A stretch of DNA of 64,000 nucleotides from NCBI GenBank assembly GCA_038496675.1, contig CM076666.1, positions 7,452,203 through 7,516,202 on the forward strand, written 5' to 3'. Of the stretch, positions 46,889 to 60,095 are shown piece after piece. Below the pieces are notes generated by a model. That model saw only the letters and a list, made by a program, of their open reading frames with translations, ran no database searches and was not told the origin of the DNA. The stretch is from Rachycentron canadum (lineage: Eukaryota > Chordata > Actinopteri > Carangiformes > Rachycentridae). Both the position numbers and the translations under genes were made by a program. Numbering within the stretch: the stretch's first letter is position 1; each line of letters opens with the position of its first letter.

Positions 46889-49744
46889 ATGCAACATTAG
46901 AAGCATTAAAAACTCATGAGTAATACCTCTTGGGTCACCATGTTTGTATATACTATAAGTATTTAATATAAATGGACACACACATACAAAACCATATATA
47001 TGATTCCCATGAAGTAATCCCCAATAATCCCTTAATCACAAAAACCATATCAGTGGCTTGTTCCTACTCTCATATACAACTCATCGAACTGGCAGGAGGC
47101 GCACCGGACCACCATGAAAATGATAATAAAGACATTAAGGAACCATCGTGGTTTGGAAAAGATCAAAATTTGTATTAAAATACAATGTTACTGTGTTTTG
47201 TTGATCCATATTTATCCACTCTAACATCCTCCTGACGCACTATACACTACTTCACCTGACTTCCTCCTCTGCATCTGTCAGAACTTCTACAGCTACTGGG
47301 ACTCCTAAGAGTAAAACTATGGCTCCCAATAAACTTCTTGCACAGACAACAGACAGGGTCAGGGCCTTTTACAAATATACTTTTTAAGAGTGAATATGTC
47401 AGAGTGGCTCTATAAAGCTTATATTACAGCAATATCACACATGGCCTGTACATAAACTTCATGGACCGAAATGCGATACCCATACAAACTTTTATTTTAA
47501 TTACAGATTGTTTTCTCTGATTTTGGAGTGAGGGCACTCGGCACTATAGCCTTTGCCCCACGGGTATCATGTGCTGTATATGGTAAATTAGAGGGGTATT
47601 AAATTTGGAGGGGACCACAATATAGATGCACACAGAGGAAAACTCAACTCCAAGCACTATAGTAAAGGGCCGTTGAGTAAATGACTTTGACATATAATAG
47701 AAGTATGACATGTATCTTCAATCATAATTAAAGGTTTTGGGGAAATGTTGACATATTGACTTCCTAAGCAAATAATGTCTTTGAAAAATATTTGTACTGT
47801 TTGCACTCATTGTGATCAAGGTAAAGTGGGTTATAAAAATTGAAACAACAAACTCTGAAAATGTCAAATCAACGAAACCCAAGATATAGGGAGTCTTACA
47901 TAAATGGGACACTACAATCCTATTGGGATGTATAATAAAGCAAGAGTCTCTTTTAAATTAGCTCCACTGGTAGTACAGTAGCTTCTGCTACTTCTTCTGC
48001 AGAACCCATGAGACTGAGACCTTTAGCCGGACCACTGTAATTGGATGATGAAATCTGTGGTGTCTTTGCTGGCCTAAAAGAAAAACATTGTCATCATAAC
48101 TATAAAAATAATGTATGTACACATATATAAACAGGCCTCTCCATATCTAAAACATACATACACACAACCACGTGCATACCCATTGTTCAGTTTTTCTGGA
48201 TGTAGGTTTTTATGTTGCATCTTTCCACTACTGCTACTCGGGCCTCTCTCTACCTCTCGCTACCCCATTCCCCCCCTTAGGGCATGATCCCCGACAAGCA
48301 ACATGATCAATAAGTCAACAGAAGTCTATTTATTTCCTTTAGAAGTTACCAACTGGGGAAAGCTGTCTGATCTTTGGATGATTGACATGCTTGCTGGCAG
48401 AGAAAATGGTGCCTAGGCTTAAATTTGTGCAACCAGTGGTGAATCAAATTCCCAGATTTGCACGCTTTGTTGTCTACCAGTTTGACTTCATTTTGTGAAC
48501 AAAAGCTGTCTGGCAAGTGCTAAATGGATAAATAGTTGATGCAAGGCTTTCTACACTTCCCACTTCTCTACAACTTTTATTTGAATGGTTTCAGACAAAG
48601 TGAATCGATTAAGTTTTTGTTTATTTTCGATGAATGCCTCCATTGGTCCATGTCAACCAATCAAAAATAATAATAATGTGGGAGGAAATATCAATCCAAC
48701 AAAACACATCTGTTTTATCTGTTCAGGACCACAACTTCATTATTGACTAATTTATTTTTGAGTACAGCCCTGCTTTTGTTTTGATGGTGATGGGCTCCAG
48801 TTCTTAAAAATTGTATTTTTTCGGATTATTTTATTCATTATTTTACAGTTTTCTAAGGGCACACAGATAAAAGTATGTGAAATCAAGCTCTTGTGATTGT
48901 GTGGCCTGTCACCCTCATTAGCATGTTTGACATAATTTCCAGGAGATGGTGATAAATCAGTTTAAGCAAAGCCAGTGAATGTGCTCCTATTGGTAATTAT
49001 GGAGTAGACCTTTGAAGCAAATAACCAAGCAAATAATAAATCCCTCACATTTTGGAGCAATAATAGTAGAAAACGATCTGTTCCTTCACCACCATCTCAA
49101 ATGTGAGGAGAAATTACTGTTTATTTTATTTTGCTAATTTCTTCTTATTTCAGATTCAAATCAGTGTCTTCATTTCTTTCGATTGCTTTCAGAGGGAGTG
49201 AGTCTCAAATTAGTCTGTTCTGTTTGAGAGTTTGAAGCTTCAAAGGCTAACAACAGGCAAGTGTTTATACTGTAGCCAGGCTTTTACTGAAGACCAAAGG
49301 CCTGTGTTTCAAAGCACCTGCTCTGCGCAAGTGTCCTTGAGCAAGAGTCCTACCAGTTCCTCAAGGTAGTGGTGGTGTTTACTGTTAGTGGAAACCACGC
49401 CTATTATCTTAGAGGAACAACACTACAGAGGAAAAACGAAATTCTTCATAGATCCCAGTTATCCAAAACACATTAACACAGATAGCAACCAGTACAGCAG
49501 CATATCTGGTCCTTGTATTTTGTATAAATTTCAACTAATTCATTTAGTAGTAAATTAACTTCCCTAAAGTAAGAGAATGCATTTTGTATACACACTAAAA
49601 ACCCTAGATTTTGGAATGTGCAATTGGTGCACACTATTTCCCCATAATGAAATTCATAAAGGAGGTGAAGGATATAAATACAGCTGAAAATTTTATTTTA
49701 AAAAATAATAGAAAAAAATGGTCAAATTTAAAACGGAGGTGAGA
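46887..49744. other. Non-coding stretch, mostly unassigned
   Basis: At about 49310-49350 the string CAAGTGTCCTTGAGCAAGAG is a fragment of a common fish repeat. A complex block at about 48885-49080 (TCATTAGCATGTTTGACATA, GGTGATAAATCAG) could be a conserved element. Nothing else recognised. Confidence 0.45.
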
Positions 49745-50105
49745 CATCCATCCATTATCTATACAGGGTATTATCTGTGCAGGGTTGCAGGGGGGGCTGC
49801 AGCCAATCTCAGCTGAGATTGGGCGAGGACCGGGCACACATACTTGACAGGTCAGCAGTCCATCGCAGGGCCAACATGTAGTGACATACAACCATTCACA
49901 CTCACACCTATGGGCAATGTTTGTAGAGTTGCCAAATAAACATGATGTGCACCAATGTCTTTGGACTGTGGGAGGAAGCTGGAGTACTAGGAAGAAAGCC
50001 ACACAGGGAGAACATGCAAACTCCACAAAGAAAGACCCCAAGCCCAGTATTTGAACTTTCTTGCTCTGAGGCAGCAAGGCTAACAACTGAACCACTGTGC
50101 CGCTT
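49745..50105 (-). mobile_element. SINE-like element, near full length (copy 7)
   Basis: Minus-strand head GCGGCACAGTGGTTCAGTTG with an A box TGGTTCAGTTG, a weak B-box region (GTTCAAATACT), then the full body through CTCCCACAGTCCAAAGAC and CCAATCTCAGCT-type sequence (as read on plus) to a (GGAT)-type tail at 49745-49755. Imperfect flanks GGAGGTGAGA (49735-49744) and GGATGTGTAGA (50106-50116) could be a decayed target-site duplication. At about 360 bp this is the best guide to the family's complete length. Confidence 0.8.
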
Positions 50106-50690
50106 GGATGTGTAGAAAACTATGGAGTTGTAAATCTTTTTTTTTAAAGCTATGTTTTAATTGGGAGTGATATGAAGTTGCATTTTGATGTTCAACGATT
50201 ACATAATGTAGTAGTCAAGTCAAGTATCTTGATTTCTTGATTAATTGCAAGTTAACTGTAAAAAATATCTATCTACTAAACCAACTTCATACAGTTAGTG
50301 CACAGTCTGGAACTATTGAACACAGCTACAAGTGGTTATAGCATCATGTTCAGAGCTTCTCTGTCCATGGTGCTGAAAAGTTTGACTGATGTTACTCACA
50401 GTTTACAGCAACCAATATTATTATTGGTAGAACGTATATTATTAGTATTAACTGTGGGTTAAACTGGGGTTTGTATAGAGAGGTAGAGCTGGTTGCTGGA
50501 TGTTTCAGAGCATCATCTTTTTTTTCTTTTTTTTTTAGGAACAATAAATCACAGTGACGGTTTTTTAAATGATATTAGCAAACAGATGATGGCTGCTTCT
50601 GCTATTCATATATCAGTATGTATTGGCATCGTGACAATGCGTATATGGATCACACTGTGTATAAATTCATAACATACATTTTCTGAGGAT
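50106..50690. other. Non-coding stretch, nothing recognised
   Basis: AT-rich; T-runs at about 50517-50538. Confidence 0.5.
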
Positions 50691-50696
50691 GTCTTC

Positions 50697-50866
50697 AGAT
50701 GAAAATGGGATACACCTTCAAAGGTGGTTGAGAATAACCGAGCTAAGATCCTTGCGGACTTCCTCATGTGGACTGACAATGTGATAGCTAACCAATTGGC
50801 CACAGGAGTGGTGGACAAATAGCAGAAGAAGGCAGGAGTGAGAGATGTAACAATCCCAAGTGTGTA
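50697..50866 (+). pseudogene. Non-LTR retrotransposon ORF remnant
   Basis: In one plus frame the segment reads KWDTPSKVVENNRAKIL, ADFLMWTDNVIANQ, TGVVDK, stop (TAG at 50820-50822), QKKAGVRDVTIPSVY. This is the conserved block I recognise from the C-terminal part of a fish LINE polyprotein (usual form AKILWDF...TDK...ANQPDIVVVDK.QK.A.V.DVAIP). The internal stop and the loss of similarity after 50866 show a dead fragment. The exact LINE clade is not assigned. Confidence 0.75.
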
Positions 50867-51815
50867 CCAGTCGCCAGCCAACCCCTCCTTGTGCTCATTG
50901 ATCTCGAGTACCCAGACCTGCTGTACCTCCCTCTATCATCCTCCTCACAAACAAAATGCTCTTTTGTGTTATATAGGTGTTATGAAAAGTGTTATATATA
51001 GGAGATAGGAGGTATTTTCACACAAACTGTGGTCATTATGCTCCCATCAGTAGGGCTGTTGTTGTTAATGTGCAGTTAGAGTGTGATTCAGAGTGGTGCC
51101 ACATATTCCAATCAAGAACAGAATTAGAGCAAAACCAACAAGTTGCAGAGGTTAAACATGAAACAGCAGCAATCAGCCAGTGACAGCAGTAAACAAGAAC
51201 AATTCTGAGTAATCAAACAGTAGTGAAAGGTAATTAAAAAGCAGTTAAACAGTTTGACTTGACAATTATACAACATAATTACAGTCAAAAACAATGAGAT
51301 TTGCAATTAGGTGTTTACAATGCTACAGCGCAATGTTCAGTTTTAAGAGCATTGGGAGTTCATTGCGTGAGTATGGCGTCCAGATTCAAAAAACAATTAG
51401 GTCTGACTGAAGCAAAAATGTTGTGCTGAATGCAACAAAGTGACAGGGAATGAAGGCACAGTCTGGTTTAATTGGATTACTGTTGAATTTGCACAAGGCA
51501 TAATCTTGGTGCATACATTTACATTATCAGTTAAAAGTGTTTAAACACTTACCATTTCCAAATGCACTTGTCCTCGTCTCAATGGTAATTTACACTCTGT
51601 TTGATTAATAAGTTATATATCAAATTAAATAATTGATAGTGGAACTCCATTAACATTTTCATGGTTAATTGACAAAGCAATTAGCCATCTGTTGATGGAG
51701 TGAATCTCTTACTGCACGCTGACTGGTTTAATCTGTACACACACACACACTGACAAAGATCAGAGGATACACACTTGCAGCTGCCATCACAAGACAGGGT
51801 TTACTTTAAATTGAG
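50867..51815. other. Non-coding stretch, nothing recognised
   Basis: AT-rich unassigned sequence. Confidence 0.5.
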
Positions 51816-51840
51816 AGTGTGTGTGTGTGTGTGTGTGTGT
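51816..51840. repeat. (GT)n microsatellite
   Basis: Pure array, followed 75 bp later by an (AT)n array. Confidence 0.95.
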
Positions 51841-51911
51841 TTGTGTAGATTTATACCTGAAAATGAGGCTTTCATTGTTGACCCAGCAAGTCATGGGCTT
51901 GTGTAAGTGTG

Positions 51912-51915
<4 letters not shown>

Positions 51916-51956
<41 letters not shown>
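51916..51956. repeat. (AT)n microsatellite
   Basis: Pure 41-bp TA array, self-complementary and able to extrude as a cruciform. Confidence 0.96.
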
Positions 51957-51959
<3 letters not shown>

Positions 51960-53346
51960 GGTGTAAGTGTGTGTCAGGTAGCACCATCTGTTCCCCCAGT
52001 TTTTGGGCACCGCATGTTTTAACAAAGATGATCTTGAATCAACAGAGCAGTTCACTCACCTGTGACCGAGCCATCTGACTACAGTGTTTAACACTGACAA
52101 CAGTAAATGTCATTGAATTGCTCCTGCCAGCACCATTGTGTGTTGCTATGTTTCTTAATAGGACTTTTCTCGAGATCATTATATTTTTCCTGTTGTTTAA
52201 AGAGTCTGGTGGGGAACGTAAGAAGCACAGTAATGGTTGTGAGTTGCATCGAAGGTTGTCACAGTGAATGTAAAATGGTAGTTTTCCCCATGAAAAAAAA
52301 TAATATTATTGTCCTCTAACTGATTACAACATGCAGTATGCAATGCAATAAAGTTTTAGGAGACAGATTAAAACCCCGCGGTGAGTTCAAATGTGACTCA
52401 TAGCTTCACCAGGGTACTTACTTTGAAGTAGCTTCCTCTGTCAAGTGATTTCTTTTCATTTCAAAGTCAACAGAGCATGCATATTCTCTCACACTCAATG
52501 TTCCAGTCAGTGTCCAAACTAAAACCTGGAAGCTGCCCAATACAAGTGCACTGACACTAAACAACTCTAAATGGGGCAGTTAGAGGTCATTCGCTTTCTC
52601 TGCCAAGATTTTTCCGACAAGCCAGTCCATGGATGCAAAGGTGTGACTTGAAATCCATAGGGGTGTTTCTCAAAGCTCCAGGCTACCACTGACCTTGGAT
52701 CTCCTTTCATATCAGGTTTCAAGTTCAAGATTTATTGTAATTTGCACAAGACCCATCAAGAATATGAAATTAAACTTTTTCCAAACTTTCAAAAATATGC
52801 AATTTGAAATATATTTTGTCTTTCCAAAAAGAAAAGATGTTTCACTTCATCAGTGTTTATTTTGAAAATGACACAATGAAATACATACAATACAAATATG
52901 TAATCCAATTGGAAATAAATAAAAAAGAAATTTGATTTCATACAAATATTACAATACAGCAGATTTAATGCAAGCAACAATAACAGTTCATTCTTACTTC
53001 CACCAATTCTTTTGTTTATCACCTAAAACTGATAAAACTAATGATAATAGCAATGCTGATTTTGATATCCAATATATTGTTTGAAAACAAAATTAAAAAT
53101 CATTACACACAAAATGATGACCCAGAAAACTCTAACAATAATCTCCTTCTACTATGTTGGGTATAAACTGAGAACATGTACCTCAAAAAACTAGTTGATC
53201 CTGTTTTGCCATTATGCTTATTCGTCTTTTCATCCATACACCCAGCCCATTCTTGTGAGTGCTATATCTAGGCAATTCAGTTTTATTCAAATTTGGTACA
53301 AACACTCATGAGGACTCAAAGATGAACTGATCAGATTTAGGTGATC
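51957..53346. other. Non-coding stretch, nothing recognised
   Basis: Apart from the fragment listed at 52716-52777, no structure seen. Confidence 0.5.
52716..52777 (+). repeat. Retroposon end fragment (possible)
   Basis: CAAGTTCAAGATTTATTGTA, ATTTGCACAAGACCC and ATATGAAATTAAAC resemble a common teleost repeat end (AAGATTTATTGTCATTTGCACA). Short and diverged. Confidence 0.35.
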
Positions 53347-53368
53347 AAAGGTTTTTTTTGTTATTTTT

Positions 53369-53400
<32 letters not shown>

Positions 53401-53485
53401 TTTTTAATTCTTTTAATTTACCTAAGTGCACTGTATGACCTCTGTGTATGATAATGTGCTATACAAATAGATTTGCCCTTGCCTA
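53347..53485. repeat. T/TTAT-rich tract and retroposon tail
   Basis: A T-rich run passes into (TTAT)n at about 53367-53403. Downstream, GATAATGTGCTATACAAATA (53450-53469) resembles the GCGCTATATAAAT motif near the 3' end of several fish LINEs. Confidence 0.5.
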
Positions 53486-53859
53486 TTCCCCTCCCCACTG
53501 AAGCAAATTCAGGCTTTTTCATGTGGCACTCCCATGAATTATAGAGAAATGTAAGAGCAATCAATAAAAGACCTACAACCTCTTTTCTTTTTGGATCTAT
53601 TTATAAAGTCTTGTCTGACAGGACATGTCTCTGAGGAAACCTTTGAATTACTTATAATTACTTTTTTTAGTCCCTGCTACTTTAAGCTGCAAGAAACAGT
53701 AACGTGCTGATGAATGACCGACTACTGAACATAAAGATGTTCTAATCCATCTTTAATGATAATTTGGACATTTTCTTATTAATTTTCCATCACATTTCCT
53801 TGGAGTGACCCTGAATCTAAAGTCTTGCCATGCACTTGCTCCCACTTTCATCTTAACTT

Positions 53860-54098
53860 TTCTCCACTACTTTCTCTCTCTCCTCCTGTTCCCCACATCT
53901 CTCTGCTCTACCTTTTCTCCTGTTTTTCGTCACCTCTCAAACGACCAGTTTTTCTTCCATCACTTCTGTCTCAATCCATTACTTTTGTTTTATCATCCCT
54001 TTCCTCTGTATCCCCTGTTTCCTTTTTGTTTTTCACCTTCCTTCCCTCCCTCTCTCTCTCCTCTCATCTCCTCTCCTCTCATCTCCTCTCCTCTCCAG
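53860..54098. repeat. Polypyrimidine tract with 15-bp tandem repeat
   Basis: Nearly pure C/T on the plus strand. At 54057-54098 a 15-bp unit CCTCTCATCTCCTCT is repeated about 2.4 times. Two overlapping plus-strand open frames of about 100 codons here are compositional artefacts. Confidence 0.8.
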
Positions 54099-54225
54099 GC
54101 AGCCAATTAATCTTGCCTAGTGCTAATTCCTCATGAGTGCCATTTAGTGGCAGCTCAGTGAGAGGATCCATAAGGATTTAATGTGTTTATTAAAAGTTTG
54201 ACTGCTGGTCGATGGAGACTTCTCT
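54099..54225. promoter_or_regulatory. Candidate conserved non-coding element
   Basis: Starts directly after the pyrimidine tract with CAGCCAATTAATCTTGCC, then AGTGCTAATTCCTCATGAG and AAGGATTTAATGTGTTTATT. Homeodomain-like AT cores in complex sequence. Weak inference. Confidence 0.22.
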
Positions 54226-57200
54226 TCTCCCAGCGGTCTACTCTCTGTCTCTGCCAGCAGGACCATGCACAGCATGTGTGTTTGTGTGTGTGTGAAAAAT
54301 TCCTCAGGGCTGCTGCTTAGTAAATGATTTTCAATATCTGTGACACATTGGGTGGTAGAAATGAAGCAGACAGTGAAGAAGCATTTCAGCAGGTTGCTGC
54401 TCGACAGAGTTGTTTTCTTATTTTTCCTTCACATTGTCATTTGAAAGTCATTTCAGTAACCAGGACATTTACTTGTGGATTGTTTGAAAACATATAAGGT
54501 TAAGTCAGAAATGGCAATGTGATTTAATAATGTTGGCACAGTATTTGGTTGATAAAAGGATCAATCACGGAGGACCATTTCATAATTAAAGGTATAGTAT
54601 TACTTTATTCATGCAGTCACTTCATATTAGTTTGGTCGTCTGTGTACTGTGTTGGGAGATAGCAAAGCTGATATCTCTATTTGTTTAGATTGCATGAAGT
54701 TGTATCACCCTTTATACTCCTCATTCATACTGTATGTCTATGACTGTGTTCAAAATCACCTTCTGTTCACTGTACAGTGCAATATCCGTGGTCCATTTTT
54801 TTTTAATGCGTAAATTATCAATGTCTCAAAATTTCCACAGTCAAGCAAAAATGTATGTGGTTATGTGTTTAGCTTTTATTGGTCCTGGTGGAAGTTAGAG
54901 AGAGAACATGAGATTTGTGGGGAAATAAATAAATAAATAAATAAATAAGGAATGCATTGGCTGATATGGTTTGATTTCCCTCAAAAACAGCTGTATTGGG
55001 AGGAGGCCTAGATGAAAATAATGCCAAAGCTTGAAAAGCTCCCTTGTCCATTAGCAAGAACCTTTGTGACAGTTCCTTGTTGTGTGTGTCTGCGTGGCTT
55101 TGACAGAGTTATGACTCTGTGTTTGTGGCTGGGGGACAGGTCTCATCGGTGCCCCCAGTGACTTTGCTCATACTGCTTCCTGTATGTGCATCCTACAAAT
55201 GTTCCCTTCTACCCATGTGTATATAGTTGAAAACAGTTGACATAACATAAGAAACACCTCAATTAAATGTAATTCACAACAACACCATCATGAAACTTCA
55301 ACTACATCTCAATACCTCTGACAGTCTCAACAAATACTGCACATTAACAATATTATTGCAGGAATATTGTATTACCTTGTATTTTACTGTAGAAATGTGT
55401 AATTGTATTATTTTATTTATTTATTTGCATTTGAATACATGGACTATTTTTGCTCTTTGCACTCATCCAGTGAAGGATTTTCAGTGATTCCCTGCATTAA
55501 AACAATGCTCTTACCAAGAAGAAATTAATTAATCAGATATTGCTTTGTATATAGTGTGTTTGGTATAATAATGCTTTAAGCTTGTCTGTTTATCCTGGAT
55601 ATCCAGGATCCTGGCTCTTTGGTTGCTGCTAACATGTTTATATGTAGGGCCACTGCTACTAGTTGTGTTTATTTGCACATATTCAATCTATCAAAAAAAA
55701 ATACAATACAAATACAATCTGATTTCCAAACTAGAAAGTATCCTTGTTGAAGGGTTATTAGGCTCTTTATTTGCTGATTGAGAGCAGGTTTAGAAATTAC
55801 TGAGGATAACTGACAACTAAGAAGAGGATTCAAGAGGGTTGGCTGGCTCTGCAATTATAGCAGGTCAAAGCTTTATCTTTTCACATGCTACTCATACGAA
55901 CGTTTCTATTTAGTGAGTAATTGTTTTAGTTCCCTTTTAGTCAAGGCAAGTCTATCCATCCATACAATTAAGGCAGTGGATCTGATACATTTATTATTCT
56001 TATTTCATATGAAAGTATTTGCACTTTGTCTTTCTTTGATACATCATTTTGCATCATTTGCTTTATCACTGGTTCACAAAATTGCTTCTGTAGTTCAGAG
56101 CCAATGCAATGAACAACTTCTCAGTAACTGAGGATGTCCTCTGGTCCTGAGCTATTAATCCCTTGCTGTGAATTAGAGGTCGTGGTCTTGCATCTCTCCT
56201 CACTTCATTCCTAGGCTGAACCAACGCCAAAACAAAAGTTGGCAGATAAGAGGAATAAGAGTGGGAAACAAAGCCTTTGAGTGCTAATATTTCTTCACCC
56301 AGTGACAAACAAGTCAGGGTTATTTTCAGCAGCAGAGTCAAAGTACCTTATCTCACTGTGTTCATTAGGGAATGAGCAACTAGATGAGCAAAGGAAATTG
56401 AACCTAAACACATTAATAAAAATGAATGTTTGTTTTTGTTTTTCCAGGGGTGGATGACTTGAATGCTTAGCGACTCAACACTCTCCCTATTTTCACAAAT
56501 GTATATATTTATGTGTGTTTAAAAAGCATAAACCTGCCTCATCTTCCTGATTTTAACCAAAGAACCTTAGGATATTCACCAAAGTTGCCTTAAGTCATTC
56601 TTGCCCTAAGTGACAGATAAACTTGTACAGCAACAAATTGAAATTAATTGTCCATTTGTTTGGGTTCAGCTGAGCTGGGAGAGGTGGCTGCACACAACAG
56701 AGCATATGATGCACTTCATGTTCATACCTACTAAGACATTCATGATTGTCCCCTGAGTAAAAGCATCTTGATTCATTGCATTTCTCTACTCATTTATTCA
56801 CACTTTCCTCTCAGTTTACATGTCTGTTCAGTGTATAATGCCTTAGGAAGGACAAGCACCTATAACAAGGGGTTTGATCCCAAGGCCATTTGGGGAATTT
56901 GATGAGGTGACGACAGGAAGTACAATGGAGCATGGAGTCAATGAGTTAACTGTGGGTTACAATTTGAGCCCCATTTTTTTAGGAGAAGTGGATTTATAAA
57001 TTTTTACTTCACAATTTGACAGAGATATGAGTTGGACAAGGAGTCGGATTTCTGAGTCAAACTCAGGGTATTTTTACATTAAAGCTCTCACACACCTCAG
57101 GGGGCCTCAGTTTGAAAACCTCTGAACTGGATACATATGAATGCAATTAGTCAAATATAATCAATCATGGGAGCATGGTTTGTTTTTACAATAATTAGTT

Positions 57201-57470
57201 TTTGTTGACAGTGACAAGTCAACTCAGTGACAACTTTGAATTTTGCAGTTATTGGGACAAAACTTTTATAACAGACTGGATCCCTCTTCCAGAATAACCT
57301 GTATTTCAACATAATGGATAACGCTGTTACAAAACCACATCAGAATGAGCTTTCAGTCTCAGAGACATGGCACTGGATTGTCTCTGAAATACATTTTCAT
57401 CATGTGACTGCAGGAAAGTCACCATGACCTTCTCTGTACAATGTGCCTCACAAAAAACTTGTTCAAAGAC
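54226..57470. other. Non-coding stretch with one (AAAT)n array
   Basis: (AAAT)n at about 54921-54948. No gene or repeat family recognised elsewhere. Confidence 0.5.
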
Positions 57471-57800
57471 TTTTTTTTTTTTTTTTTACTTTCTATCTCT
57501 GTCTTTTGCTCTTTAAAGCTGAAATTTTGTTATTCCTTGGTGACAGAGACCAGTTGAGCGATTTCATCTGCAAGGGGACAATCTGTCAAAGCCTGGACAG
57601 AAAGCTGGCAGAGAGAGAAAGAGAGTTGCAGGACAATCCCAGATACCAGAGAGGCACACAGTCGAGATGAAGAGAGGGAGAGGGGCAGATGGGCAAACAA
57701 GATAGAAAGCAAAAGTGAAGGTGAGGTTTGTGGGGTGGGTGTATGACAGGGAAAGAGATGGGTGGACAATGCAGAGAGGGGTCACATTAGAAAAAGAAAA
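57471..57800. repeat. Poly(T) tract and purine-rich tract
   Basis: Seventeen T residues at 57471-57487. Positions about 57600-57790 are strongly purine-rich on the plus strand (GAGAGAAAGAGAG and similar). No element body recognised. Confidence 0.7.
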
Positions 57801-58768
57801 AATATATATGTTTTTGTTTTGTTGATTTTCCTGCACAGTGCATTACAGTCAACATTAAAAGTACTAAAACAGACTGATGCATATTTCTGCTAAATAGCAC
57901 TTCATTAGGAAAACAGCCTTCAGAAGATGTGCATTTTGCAAAGAAGTTATTTGACATTTTGAACTAGATTTACTGGATTTATTGACAAAATAAGGTTTGT
58001 GATAAAACTAACCCTGGGGTTACATGTTTATTCAAATTACAGTTTATAAATCTTTAAGATATATAAACTTTCATTCAGTAATTGTGGTTCAGAACTTGTA
58101 CTATTTAGGGGTTCGAGTTATTATATCCAATTCAGTTGTCCAGAAAGTGCTGAGTTGATAGTAACGCCTCTGAAAGATTTTTACTGTCTAACACAGAAAA
58201 GCAGTCAGCAGTTTTAAACAGTTACTATCACCCCAAAACCCATTATGGGCATTGAGTGATCTTTATGGGGGCCACTGTTTTGGGACAGCTGGAACATAAA
58301 AATAGACTGTAGCCTATATTGAAATAGTAGATTGTGTCACACTGACAGCTAACTTCCTCTAAAATGTCTGAAAACCTGTTCTTTATTCATATAGTGCCTT
58401 CTGTACAGGTTAACACGACATGAAGTGCAGTGTAAATGATAGCAGAAATTAAAAGATGAAAAGAAGTGAAACAGACCCCAAGGTGAGGTTTTTATTACAT
58501 TTTCTTGTATAGCCTAATATCTTGAGTTTTGGTTAATGTCCAGCAGCTGCTGTTGGGTCCCTAAATGACACAAAGTGTGTTTTATGTGGGTTTTTCTTGG
58601 TGAACATAAATTTATTCACTTCGTGTCTGACAGTGAAATGATCTAAAACATTGATTCCTCTGTTTTCAGCTGAATTATTGTCTTGTCTTTGAAAAGTTCA
58701 ACCTTGATTTGTCTTTGACGAAACTGCAGTTAATGCTCTCTGAGGGGCGGAACTACGTGTACCGAGCT
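57801..58768. other. Non-coding stretch, nothing recognised
   Basis: Unassigned AT-rich sequence. Confidence 0.5.
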
Positions 58769-58806
58769 AACACACACACACACACACACATACACACGCA
58801 CACACA
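58769..58806. repeat. (CA)n microsatellite
   Basis: Pure to 58790, then interrupted by TACACACGCACACAC. Confidence 0.94.
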
Positions 58807-59569
58807 GCGCTGCTAAATTTACAGCCCCTGACCACACCTGTGGTAAATGATCCAGCAAATGGAATACTGCTCAATCCTCACATATATACACACTTATGCA
58901 CACACACATTTTCAATGCAAATATTATAAAGAAAGGACAAACTGCTCTTCTACATCCACACAGAAATGTGAAATCACTCTGTTCTGTGTGGCAACAATGA
59001 CTCCCAAAGATCCAGCTGCACGGTCTTACAAACACAAATTATTACTCACACACAGATACTCCTTAAAGCTTGAAATTCATCCACACATAACATTTGAGAC
59101 AGCTGGAAAATCATCAGATTCTGAGAAACTATTTCATGGTCTGTTTATTCAAAAATTAAATTTTCTCACCATCTTGCATACACTCTCACGCACACACACA
59201 CACCTTACATGACTAGACTTATATAGATGTGACACACAGAAACACAAGGGGAAAATGACTGGTTTGAGTGAAAGAGGAAATGATAAATCAGAGTGTACTT
59301 GCATCTCCATGTGATATTCATTTACGTGTTCACATTGTATAGGGAGTGTGATGAACCTTCTAACTGCCTGACACAATGATTTCAATAGATTTCATCAGGA
59401 CTGACTGTTTTGTAAGTCTGTAATCCATTCACATTTACAAGTTTAGCTGCAAAATGAATTTTTGATGACCAGCAGAAACAAAGCACAGCATATTACACAT
59501 GATCATGAAACTGTACAATCTCTATCTGATAAAGGAAATTGCTTACTGGTGGTAAAATAGTCAGCCATG
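58807..59569. other. Non-coding stretch, nothing recognised
   Basis: Contains a short CA array near 59190-59205. A 121-codon plus-strand open frame (58847-59212) is flanked by CA-rich sequence and shows no domain. Confidence 0.5.
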
Positions 59570-60095
59570 CTGCTGATGTTTCAGCCTGGACAGTAGTGCT
59601 TTCAGCTAAATGCTTTAGCATGTTAACATCGTCACAATGACAACATTCTCATGTTTAGCAGCTAGTGTTGCTCGTGCTCACCATCCTAATTTAATATGTT
59701 AACATGTTAACATTTGTAGCACTAAACATAAACTACAGCTGAAGTGAATTATATTTGTTTTACAGGTATTTGGTCAGAAACCAAAGAATTAAATAAGTAA
59801 AAACAAATAAAAATGTGAGGGCACTAAATAAAAAGTCAGGAGATCACCAAAGTTATTTCAATTAATCCTGAGGGGGACATGGCTGTCTCTACCAGAGCTA
59901 GTGGCAATCCATGTATTGCATTTTAAAAACACAACTGTCAATCTGCTAGGGTAGCAAGAGGAAGACTTAGGGGATCACCAAATTCATTAAGACACATCCT
60001 CTGGCCACCACAAAGGTAGAAAATTGCATGGCAATGCATCCAATAATCACTGCGATATTGCAGTTTGAACCAATGTGGTAGACAACCACCCCAAG
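59570..60095 (+). repeat. Dispersed repeat family B, copy 2
   Basis: Longer copy of the family at 9405-9800. Blocks: GCCATGCTGCTGATGTTTCA, CAGCTAAATGCTTTAGCATG, TGACAACATTCTCATGTTTA, ACAGGTATTTGGTCAGAAAC, then AGTCAGGAGATCACCAAAGT with AATCCTGAGGGGGACATGGC. About 124 bp later the monomer recurs as CTTAGGGGATCACCAAATTC with ACACATCCTCTGG and GCATGGCAATGCATCCAATA. The internal monomer duplication is a hallmark of this family as I know it from teleosts. No coding capacity. Confidence 0.72.
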
